This document shows positions 6,693 to 13,062 of a DNA stretch of 13,062 nt, in pieces; positions within the stretch are counted from its first letter, which is position 1, and each line of letters opens with the position of its first letter. Both the position numbers and the translations under genes were made by a program. Under the pieces are notes generated by a model. It saw nothing but the letters and a program-made list of their open reading frames with translations. It ran no database searches and was not told where the DNA came from. Source of the stretch: Desulfobulbaceae bacterium (lineage in GTDB: Bacteria; Desulfobacterota; Desulfobulbia; Desulfobulbales; UBA5123); assembly GCA_029865195.1 (NCBI GenBank), contig JAOUHH010000046.1:1-13062 (forward strand), read 5' to 3'.

Positions 6693-8144
6693 ATGACCAC
6701 CAAGCTACAACCAAATCACCAGCAAGCAGGCAAATTCAACTATGGCGCACGATTTATTATCTTCGGATTGATCATCTTGATTGCCCTCACCTGTCTCGGC
6801 ATGAGTTTTACCGCAACAGGATTTCTCGCCACCCAAGAACAGGATGGAATGGTAATCAACATTGCCGGACGGCAACGGATGCTTTCACAGAAAATGAGCA
6901 AGGAGGCAATCTCCATCGCCAGCAACATCAACACCGAGGCCAGCCGCGAGGCATTGATCGCAACCCATGCCCTCTTCAACCAATCACATTTGGGTCTGAT
7001 CAATGGCGATGAAAAATTACAGATCCCGCCTACCACCAACAAGGTCATCCTTGAACAACTGCACCGCGTTGACGCTCTGTGGAAACACTTTAGCGAACAT
7101 ATTCTCGAGATTACGCAAACAACACCCGAAAGCCCTGTATTCAAAGAGGCTCTTGCGGATGTCCTGGCCAACAACGTCAACCTGCTCAAGGAAATGAATA
7201 CGGCCGTCGGCATGTACGAAGCCGCAGGGAAAAGAAAGGTACTTATACTCAAGATGCTCCTGCTGGGCGGGGCTGTTATCTCCATTATCGCAACCGTCAT
7301 CGCCTGGCTGGCCATCAATTACAAAATTATCCGGCCAATCCAGAAGATTTCCTCCGACCTCAAAGTGAATGCCCGGGAAGTGAGTCATTCATCCAATCAC
7401 ATTGCCAGCGCCAGCCAGGTTCTTGCCGATGGCTCCACGGTGGCTGCCGCCTCCCTCGAACAGACGGCAGTCGCCCTGAATGAAATAGCCAGCATGACCC
7501 ACCAGAATGCGAATCATTCTACTGAGGCCGACAAACTGATGCAGGAAGCGGAACTGGCAACCCAGGAAGCCAACAGCTACATGGATCAGGTCAACACCTC
7601 ACAACGGGAAATCGCCGCCGAAAGCGACAAGATCGTCAAAATCATCAAGACCATTGACGACATAGCCTTCCAGACCAATCTGCTGGCCCTTAACGCAGCG
7701 GTGGAAGCGGCCAGGGCAGGCGAGGCAGGCGCCGGCTTTGCCGTGGTGGCCGACGAGGTTCGAAATCTGGCCATCCGGGCCGCCACGGCGGCAAAAGAGA
7801 CCGCAACCCTCATTGAAACAACGGTCAAGCGACTGGAGCATGGCACCGCCTTGGTCGGTACCACCCGTGAATCATTCGGCAAGGTCGAAAACAGTATCGA
7901 TAAGGTTGTGAAACTGGTGGAGGGTGTCGCCATCGGCAGCCAGCGCCAGGTCGCCGGCGTTGAAGAGATCAACAAGTCCATCAAGGAACTGGACGGCCGC
8001 ACCCACGAAAACGCTGCCAATGCCGAAGAATCCGCCTCTGCGGCAGCAGAACTGCACGCCATGGCCGAGCAGGTCGACAATGTTTCACAGGCGCTGATGC
8101 AGGTTATTTTTGGCGCCAAAAAAACGCCGAATTTCACAGCCTAA
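6693..8144 (+). CDS. Methyl-accepting chemotaxis protein with PilJ-type sensor domain
   Basis: A 483-residue chemoreceptor. TM1 is at about 19-43 and TM2 at about 184-209. The periplasmic domain of about 140 residues carries INIAGRQRMLSQKM (55-68), the signature of the PilJ / type IV pili transducer N-terminal domain, related to the P-box of NarX-type nitrate sensors. Known family member McpN of Pseudomonas aeruginosa binds nitrate through a PilJ domain, so nitrate or a similar anion is a possible ligand; that is inference. After TM2 there is only a short IIRPIQKISSDL helix rather than a full HAMP. The cytoplasmic hairpin tip (about 321-360, including FQTNLLALNAAVEAARAGEA) contacts CheA and CheW. 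A methylation-type motif AANAEESASA is at 441-450. It ends without a CheR pentapeptide. GAGGG (6681-6685) sits 7 bases before the ATG. Confidence 0.94.
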   Translation: MTTKLQPNHQQAGKFNYGARFIIFGLIILIALTCLGMSFTATGFLATQEQDGMVINIAGRQRMLSQKMSKEAISIASNINTEASREALIATHALFNQSHLGLINGDEKLQIPPTTNKVILEQLHRVDALWKHFSEHILEITQTTPESPVFKEALADVLANNVNLLKEMNTAVGMYEAAGKRKVLILKMLLLGGAVISIIATVIAWLAINYKIIRPIQKISSDLKVNAREVSHSSNHIASASQVLADGSTVAAASLEQTAVALNEIASMTHQNANHSTEADKLMQEAELATQEANSYMDQVNTSQREIAAESDKIVKIIKTIDDIAFQTNLLALNAAVEAARAGEAGAGFAVVADEVRNLAIRAATAAKETATLIETTVKRLEHGTALVGTTRESFGKVENSIDKVVKLVEGVAIGSQRQVAGVEEINKSIKELDGRTHENAANAEESASAAAELHAMAEQVDNVSQALMQVIFGAKKTPNFTA

Positions 8145-8200
8145 GACCAACAAACTTTCACTTTTAACATAAACAACCGTTCTCATTGAGAGGTATACCC

Positions 8201-8728
8201 ATGACTGAACAATCGCTCCCAAAACAGCAAGTCAGCCGTGATGGCGGAAAATTCCTGACCTTCAGCCTGGCTCGGGAAGAGTATGGCCTGCTTATCAACC
8301 AGGTTAAGGAAATCATTGGCATGATGCCGGTCTCTTCCATCCCGCAGACCCCTCAATTCATCAAGGGGGTAATCAATCTGCGCGGCAAGGTCATCCCGAT
8401 TATTGACCTGCGATTGAAGTTCGGCATGGAGGAGACCCAGCACTCTGAAAAAACCTGCATCATCGTCATCGAACGTAAAAAGGGGAGTGGCGCCAGGAGT
8501 ATGGGCATCATTGTCGACTCCGTTTCCGAGGTGTTAACCATCCGCCCCGAGAATATTGATCCTCCTCCTGCGTGGGCAGGGATTGAGAATAACACCTATA
8601 TCGAGGGCATCGCCAAGACCGGCAATACCATCAAAATGCTTCTGAATATCGAAGAGGTCCTCACTGGTCACGATCACGGTTCTTGGCAAACCCCGTCGAC
8701 CAGCACTGACCTCGAAAACGCGGCATAA
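8201..8728 (+). CDS. cheW: CheW chemotaxis coupling protein
   Basis: A 175-residue soluble adaptor that links chemoreceptors to the CheA kinase. The CheW core (about 16-155) shows KFLTFSLAREEYGLLINQV, then IKGVINLRGKVIPIIDLR, whose NLRG is the most conserved part of the family, and SMGIIVDSVSEVL. The ATG at 8201 is chosen because GAGAGG (8188-8193) sits 7 bases upstream; the longer frame from TTG 8186 would bury that ribosome site inside the gene. It lies between two chemoreceptors (56 bases after the first, 44 before the second), so the operon supplies receptors with a dedicated coupling protein. No CheA is in the window. The C-terminal tail (about 157-175, HDHGSWQTPSTSTDLENAA) is polar and probably disordered. 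Confidence 0.95.
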   Translation: MTEQSLPKQQVSRDGGKFLTFSLAREEYGLLINQVKEIIGMMPVSSIPQTPQFIKGVINLRGKVIPIIDLRLKFGMEETQHSEKTCIIVIERKKGSGARSMGIIVDSVSEVLTIRPENIDPPPAWAGIENNTYIEGIAKTGNTIKMLLNIEEVLTGHDHGSWQTPSTSTDLENAA

Positions 8729-8772
8729 AAGAAACCACACCGACAAATCCTGTCTGTCCAAGGAGAGATACC

Positions 8773-10803
8773 ATGGCAACCCCCATTAACAAAAAACTGT
8801 GGCTCAACACGATCCTTTCCGCGTTAGTCGCCGTTGTCCCGTTCGTGATCCTGGCCGTGATCGCGGTTGCAACGGCCAAGCAGTCCTTTGTCGCCAGCCA
8901 GTTTGACCAATTACAGGCGATCAGTGCGATCAAGAAAAATACCATCAGCGACTACTTCAAAACCACCAAGGCGGATATCGAAACCATTGCCGCAAGCTCG
9001 GATGCCGCCCTGATGTTCGATGAGCTTGTCGGCTATCACATCGCCACCAACGTGGAGGCCACCGGCTCCTACGACGTCAGCACCGCCGATTATAAAGAGA
9101 TATCCAGCCACCATTCCAAGTTCCTGGACGAGTACGTCAAAAATTACGAATACTATGACATGTTCATCATCTGCGCCAAGCATGGTCACGTCATGTATAC
9201 CTACGCCAAGGAAGCAGACAATGGCACCAACCTGGCGCACGGCGAATACAAAGACAGCGCGCTGGCCGCTCTCTGGCGCGACGTTCTCAGCACCGGCGCC
9301 ACCTCCTTCCAGGATTTTGCCCCCTATGCTCCTTCAAACGGCGCGCCGGCGGCCTTTATCGGTACGCCGATGAAAAAGGATGGCGAGATCATCGCCGTCA
9401 TGGCCATGCAGTTGCCGCTTGTCCATATCAATGAGATCATGCAGGAACGGACGGGGATGGGCGAAACCGGCGAGACATACATGGTCGGCAAGGACAAACT
9501 GATGCGCTCCGACTCCTTTCTCGACCCGCAAAACCATACGGTCTTGACATCCTTTGCCGACCCGGTGAAGGGCAAGGTTGATACCAAACCTGCCCAGATG
9601 GCCCTCGCAGGCGAAACCGGCGCAGGTATCCACATGGACTACAATGGCAATCAGGTTCTTTCCGTATACACCCCGGTGAATGTATTTGGTACCACATGGG
9701 CGCTGCTTACGGAAATCGACGAAGCCGAGGTGGTTGGCCAATCGGTGGCCGCCAAGATGCTTTTGCGCAAAGTCTGGCTTATCGGCGCGATCTCCATGGC
9801 CTTTATCGCCTTTGCCGTTTTCTCAAGCGGACTCATCACCAGGGACCTCCTCAAAAAATTAGGAGAAATCATCACCACCCTGGATGACGGCGCCGAACAG
9901 GTTGCCGCTGCTTCCAACCAGATCTCTTCCACGAGTCAGGAACTGGCCGAAGGCGCAAACCAGCAGGCGGCCGGCCTTGAAGAGACGTCCGCCTCCCTGG
10001 AAGAAATGTCGTCGATGACCAAACAGAACTCGGACAACGCCAAATATGCCAGTACCCTGGCCAAGGACACCAACAAGATCGTTGAGGACGCGTCGCAAAC
10101 CATGGCGCAACTCACCTCTGCCATGGCGGCCATCACCCGCTCAAGCGACGAAACGTCCAAGATCATCAAGACCATCGACGCCATCGCCTTCCAGACCAAC
10201 CTGCTGGCCTTGAATGCCGCCGTGGAAGCGGCCCGCGCCGGCGAAGCAGGCGCGGGATTCGCGGTGGTGGCCGATGAGGTGCGGAATCTGGCGATGCGGG
10301 CGGCGGAAGCCGCCAGCGACACCACGGTGCTGATCGAAAACACGGTAGACAGGATTAAGGATGGCAACACCCTCGTCGCCACCTCCAGCGCCACCTTTAC
10401 CCAGATCGCGGAAAGCTCGCTGAAGGTGACCCAGCTAGTCGACGAGATATCCGCGGCATCCAACGAACAGAGTCAAGGGGTCGGCCAACTCAACAGTGCC
10501 ATGTCGGAAATGGACAAGGTGGTGCAGCAAAACGCGGCCAGTGCCGAAGAATCGGCAAGCGCCTCCGAAGAGTTGAGCGCCCAGGCCGCAACCCTGCGGG
10601 GCGCCGTCGCTGATCTCGCTACCATGATGACGGGCCGCAGCCGCCAGGAGTCACAACGCTCCGTCCCTGTTGTTGCCCAGCGCCGGACCCTGGTCGCCGA
10701 CAGCGAGTCCAATAAGAAGTTATTAACGCCGAGACCACAAGCGAAGCTGGCCCTCGCCACGCAGGCGATCCCGCTTGACGACGACAACTTCCAGGATTTC
10801 TGA
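8773..10803 (+). CDS. Methyl-accepting chemotaxis protein with dCache sensor and C-terminal CheR-tether-like pentapeptide
   Basis: A 676-residue chemoreceptor. TM1 is at about 11-35 and TM2 at about 334-355, enclosing a double-Cache domain of about 300 residues clearly homologous to that of the kinase at 47-4366 (shared DF-x(2)-Y-x-PS-x(3)-PAAFI, GETY, and YTP-x(6)-W-x-LL blocks). No full HAMP follows TM2. The signalling hairpin tip is at about 468-507 (IDAIAFQTNLLALNAAVEAA). Methylation-type motifs are AAGLEETSAS (399-408) and AASAEESASA (588-597). A linker of about 55 residues ends in NFQDF, which fits the x-[HFYW]-x-x-[HFYW] pentapeptide used by some receptors to tether CheR. AGGAG (8761-8765) sits 7 bases before the ATG. 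It is the last gene of the sigma-54 operon. The sensor lacks the RxWY motif of amino-acid-binding dCache domains. Confidence 0.95.
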   Translation: MATPINKKLWLNTILSALVAVVPFVILAVIAVATAKQSFVASQFDQLQAISAIKKNTISDYFKTTKADIETIAASSDAALMFDELVGYHIATNVEATGSYDVSTADYKEISSHHSKFLDEYVKNYEYYDMFIICAKHGHVMYTYAKEADNGTNLAHGEYKDSALAALWRDVLSTGATSFQDFAPYAPSNGAPAAFIGTPMKKDGEIIAVMAMQLPLVHINEIMQERTGMGETGETYMVGKDKLMRSDSFLDPQNHTVLTSFADPVKGKVDTKPAQMALAGETGAGIHMDYNGNQVLSVYTPVNVFGTTWALLTEIDEAEVVGQSVAAKMLLRKVWLIGAISMAFIAFAVFSSGLITRDLLKKLGEIITTLDDGAEQVAAASNQISSTSQELAEGANQQAAGLEETSASLEEMSSMTKQNSDNAKYASTLAKDTNKIVEDASQTMAQLTSAMAAITRSSDETSKIIKTIDAIAFQTNLLALNAAVEAARAGEAGAGFAVVADEVRNLAMRAAEAASDTTVLIENTVDRIKDGNTLVATSSATFTQIAESSLKVTQLVDEISAASNEQSQGVGQLNSAMSEMDKVVQQNAASAEESASASEELSAQAATLRGAVADLATMMTGRSRQESQRSVPVVAQRRTLVADSESNKKLLTPRPQAKLALATQAIPLDDDNFQDF

Positions 10804-10828
10804 GCGATTTAATCAACGCAGACCAAGA

Positions 10829-10884
10829 GGCCGGGAAAGGGTTGCAAGATACAGCAAGACTTAGATTGCAACCCTTTTCCGGCC
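10829..10884 (+). terminator. Strong 19-bp hairpin after the chemoreceptor operon; function uncertain
   Basis: Bases 10829-10847 pair with 10866-10884 over 19 positions, 18 Watson-Crick and one G-U, around an 18-base loop. It starts 25 bases after the receptor stop codon, where a terminator would be expected. There is no immediate T-tract; TTTT appears only at 10897-10900. A second, weaker hairpin could form from GGCC 10881-10884 and GGCC 10893-10896 just before that TTTT, in competition with the large stem. It may end the operon, protect its 3' end, or control read-through into the HD-GYP gene. Confidence 0.5.
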
Positions 10885-10937
10885 AACTGAGCGGCCTTTT
10901 GCCGAATACCCCTTGCCACTTCCCCAAGAGTGTAGCC

Positions 10938-11942
10938 ATGCACCGTACGACACACGATCTCTCGAGCTTTTCGGAACGAATCATGTTGGTCGATGATGAT
11001 GCAAGCGCTCTTCGTCTTCTCAATCGACAGATTGCCGCCTTCGGACTGGAAGCGGATCAGGCCCAGGACGGCATGGAAGCCATGGAGTTGTTACACAATC
11101 GCCCGTATGGGGTTGTCATCACCGACCTGCTCATGCCCAAGATGAACGGGATCGAACTGCTCCAGAACATCACAAAACATCAACCATTTACCGATGTCCT
11201 GGTTATTTCCGGACAGGACAAGTCCCACTGCTTTTCACACATCATGGAGGCGGGCGCCTCTGACTTTATTGAAAAACCGTTTACCCTCGACGAACTGAAA
11301 ACCAAACTCCAGCGCATCTTCAGGGAAAGACGCCTTGTCAACGACCTCCAGCAGGCCAAGGAACAAGAAAAACGCTCTTTTCTGGGTCTCGTTGAATCCC
11401 TGGCTATTTCCCTGTCGGAAAAGGATCTGTATACCCATGGTCACTCCAAAAGAGTTACCGATCTCTCGCTCCAACTCGCGCACCAACTGAGCGACGTGGA
11501 TGTGGATCTTGAACTCTTACGACTCTGCGGCATGCTGCACGACATCGGCAAGATCGGGGTCCCGGATAATATCCTGGCAAAACCCGCCGCTCTTTCGACT
11601 GCTGAATTCGGCATCATTAAAAACCATCCCGACCGTGGCGCGCATATCTTGCAGCCAATTGCCGGCGATGCAAAAGGGTTAACCATCTCAAAGGTCATTC
11701 GCCATCACCACGAACGGTTTGACGGCAACGGCTATCCATCCGGGATCAAGGGGGAGAACATCCCGCTCATGTCACGCATTATCGCCATTGCCGACAGCTA
11801 CGATGCCATGACCTCCGACCGTCCATACCGAAAAAGTCTGACCCGCGGACAGGCGCTGGCTGAGATCCAAAAGAATGCAGGGACGCAGTTTGATCCGGCG
11901 TTGGTCACTAAATTCATCTCCTCCATGCACAATCCCGCGTAA
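10938..11942 (+). CDS. Response regulator with HD-GYP domain, predicted c-di-GMP phosphodiesterase
   Basis: A 334-residue cytoplasmic protein of the RpfG type, expected to hydrolyse c-di-GMP when its receiver is phosphorylated. The receiver (about 14-130) has acidic D19-D21, phospho-acceptor D63, S91 and K113. A helical linker (about 130-150) joins it to the HD-GYP domain (about 150-334). Metal and catalytic residues look complete: E161, H167/H169, HD at 201-202, K205, H230, HHHE at 256-259, GYP at 265-267, and the IADSYDAMTSDRPYR segment near the end. The ATG at 10938 is preceded by AAGAG (10926-10930). A longer frame from TTG 10842 would begin inside the 19-bp hairpin and is rejected. No kinase gene is adjacent downstream; the hybrid kinase or a CheA could phosphorylate it. 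It may be read through from the receptor operon or have its own promoter, which I could not identify. Confidence 0.93.
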   Translation: MHRTTHDLSSFSERIMLVDDDASALRLLNRQIAAFGLEADQAQDGMEAMELLHNRPYGVVITDLLMPKMNGIELLQNITKHQPFTDVLVISGQDKSHCFSHIMEAGASDFIEKPFTLDELKTKLQRIFRERRLVNDLQQAKEQEKRSFLGLVESLAISLSEKDLYTHGHSKRVTDLSLQLAHQLSDVDVDLELLRLCGMLHDIGKIGVPDNILAKPAALSTAEFGIIKNHPDRGAHILQPIAGDAKGLTISKVIRHHHERFDGNGYPSGIKGENIPLMSRIIAIADSYDAMTSDRPYRKSLTRGQALAEIQKNAGTQFDPALVTKFISSMHNPA

Positions 11943-11968
11943 CCGACTCGAAACATTGCCTCATGCGC

Positions 11969-11986
11969 GACTCTTATGATAGAGTC
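11969..11986. repeat. Small inverted repeat downstream of the HD-GYP gene
   Basis: GACTCT (11969-11974) and AGAGTC (11981-11986) are perfect 6-bp complements around a 6-base loop, 26 bases after the HD-GYP stop codon. No T-tract follows. It stands 8 bases before a larger hairpin. It could be part of a transcript end or a protein binding site. Confidence 0.4.
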
Positions 11987-11994
11987 CACTCCGC

Positions 11995-12026
11995 TTCCCT
12001 GCATTGATCGGTTACAATGCAGGGAA
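11995..12026. repeat. Perfect 12-bp inverted repeat between the HD-GYP and transporter genes
   Basis: TTCCCTGCATTG (11995-12006) and CAATGCAGGGAA (12015-12026) are exact reverse complements around an 8-base loop. It is followed by ACCTCCCGCC rather than T residues on the plus strand, and no T-run follows on the minus strand either, so it is not a standard intrinsic terminator. It lies 79 bases before the transporter ATG. It may mark the boundary of two transcription units, act in the transporter leader, or be a regulator binding site. Confidence 0.5.
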
Positions 12027-12105
12027 ACCTCCCGCCAATGGCCGGCTGAAAAACTCCCGCTGTTTCCTGAACCCCATCGCCGCTACGCGATAAAGGCTTA
12101 TCGCC

Positions 12106-13008
12106 ATGCCCCAGAAAGAACTGCCAGCCATCCTCGCCGCCCTTGCCGGCGCCACCCTCTGGGGGTTGTTCTGGCTGCCGCTCGACCGGCTGAGCGCCTT
12201 GGGCGTCACCGGTCTTTGGGCCACCTTGCTGGTCTTCGGGCTGATCGGCGGCGCGGGCCTTATCCCGGTGATTATCCACAACCGTCGCGGCCGCTGCCCG
12301 CTTTCGCTCGGCCCGGCTTTACTCCTGATCATCTTCGGCGGGCTGACCAACCTGCTCTTCTTCGTCGCCCTCACCGAGACCACCGTGGTCCGCGCCCTGA
12401 TGCTCTTCTATCTCTCGCCGATCTGGAACCTGATCGGTGGCCGGCTGATCGGCACCAGCCGCATTACCCCCCGCAAGCTCCTGATGATCGCGGTCTCGCT
12501 GGCCGGCGCCTACATCCTGCTGGGCTTCCACCAAGCCGGCGGTCCAAGCTGGAATGGGGGCGACACCTGCGCGCTGTTTGCGGGCATCGCCTTTGCCGTC
12601 TCGGTGGTGGGTCTGCAACTGAGCTCCGACACCCCAAGCTGGGCGCTCACCGTCATCCACTGGCTGGGCGCGGCGCTCACCGCCCTGATCGGCATCCTCC
12701 TCTTCAACCCGCCAGCACCTGACTGGAGTCAACTGCACCTCTGGCTGCCGCTGCTGATCTTCTTCGCCGTCGGCATGCAGGGTACCGCCTCGCTCGCCAT
12801 CCTCTTCAGCCTCACCCGGATAGAAAGCTACCGGGTCAACATCCTGATGCTCTTCGAGATCGTGGTCGGCGCCCTCTCCTTTGCCCTCTGGTCCGGCAAA
12901 GCCGTCGCCGCCCACGAGTGGCTGGGCATCGCCTTGATCATCACCGCCTCGCTCCTCGACAATCTCCGCCCGCGGCACAAAATCCTTCCGGACACCATGG
13001 ACAATTAA
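12106..13008 (+). CDS. EamA/DMT-superfamily transporter
   Basis: A 300-residue inner-membrane protein with about ten hydrophobic segments arranged as two repeats of five, typical of the drug/metabolite transporter superfamily in length and pattern. Segments include ILAALAGATLWGLFWLPL (about 8-25), ALLLIIFGGLTNLLFFVAL, ALMLFYLSPIWNLIGG, LLMIAVSLAGAYILLGF, LFAGIAFAVSVVGL and the last near WLGIALIITASLL. The LFYLSPIW stretch is characteristic of the end of the first EamA repeat. The substrate cannot be told from sequence. AAAGG (12092-12096) lies 9 bases before the ATG. One sampled line of this gene is visibly richer in G+C (about 65%) than one of the small gene at 6303 (about 53%). Separated from the signalling genes by 163 bases with two inverted repeats, it is probably an unrelated transcription unit. 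Confidence 0.9.
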   Translation: MPQKELPAILAALAGATLWGLFWLPLDRLSALGVTGLWATLLVFGLIGGAGLIPVIIHNRRGRCPLSLGPALLLIIFGGLTNLLFFVALTETTVVRALMLFYLSPIWNLIGGRLIGTSRITPRKLLMIAVSLAGAYILLGFHQAGGPSWNGGDTCALFAGIAFAVSVVGLQLSSDTPSWALTVIHWLGAALTALIGILLFNPPAPDWSQLHLWLPLLIFFAVGMQGTASLAILFSLTRIESYRVNILMLFEIVVGALSFALWSGKAVAAHEWLGIALIITASLLDNLRPRHKILPDTMDN

Positions 13009-13062
13009 CCATTTGCGACACCAACCGATCTACAGCTCCCTCCACAGTCTACATACTTCTCC

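Noticed and set aside
8186..8200. N-terminal extension of CheW from a TTG codon at 8186
   Set aside because: The extension encodes only RGIP-type residues made by the Shine-Dalgarno GAGAGG itself; the ATG at 8201 has ideal spacing.
10842..10937. Longer HD-GYP protein starting at TTG 10842
   Set aside because: The start lies inside the 5' arm of the 19-bp hairpin, has no properly spaced ribosome site, and adds residues before a receiver that already begins normally after ATG 10938.
11976..12722. A 248-codon frame overlapping the transporter start
   Set aside because: It is Arg/Pro/His-rich low-complexity translation out of frame with the clear EamA protein.

Overview
The window looks like a signalling and chemotaxis locus from a Gram-negative bacterium, most likely of the deltaproteobacterial / Desulfobacterota type. 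That placement is an inference: it rests on the very large multi-PAS hybrid kinase next to a sigma-54 (NtrC-type) regulator, sigma-54 control of chemotaxis genes, and the style of the chemoreceptors. No rRNA, tRNA, IS element, phage gene or CRISPR array is visible. The genus cannot be fixed from the sequence alone.

Layout. (1) 47-4366, minus strand: a 1439-residue membrane hybrid histidine kinase (dCache sensor, HAMP, PAS, GAF, two PAS, HisKA, HATPase, receiver). (2) 4367-4638: divergent intergenic region. (3) 4639-6060, plus: an NtrC-family response regulator with receiver, AAA+ domain carrying GAFTGA, and a Fis-type HTH. (4) 6061-6302: a 242-base control region holding three 17-bp inverted repeats of form GTTCA-N7-TGAAC spaced exactly 21 bp apart (6093, 6114, 6135), then a textbook -24/-12 sigma-54 promoter (6242-6257). 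(5) 6303-10803, plus: an apparent operon of a small unknown protein, a PilJ-domain chemoreceptor, CheW, and a dCache chemoreceptor ending in a CheR-tether-like pentapeptide. (6) 10804-10937: a 19-bp hairpin. (7) 10938-11942, plus: a receiver/HD-GYP c-di-GMP phosphodiesterase. (8) 11943-12105: two more hairpins. (9) 12106-13008, plus: an EamA/DMT-family transporter, probably unrelated to the signalling genes.

How the parts work together (inference). The kinase senses a periplasmic ligand and phosphorylates the adjacent regulator. The regulator binds the three-site array about 117-175 bp upstream of the start and activates sigma-54 polymerase at 6242-6257. This switches on the receptor/CheW operon. 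The sensor domain of the kinase is visibly homologous to that of the second chemoreceptor, so the system may detect a signal and then build receptors for a related signal: an inducible chemotaxis module. CheA, CheY, CheR and CheB are absent, so the receptors must plug into an array encoded elsewhere. The HD-GYP protein downstream suggests a link to c-di-GMP and the motile/sessile decision.
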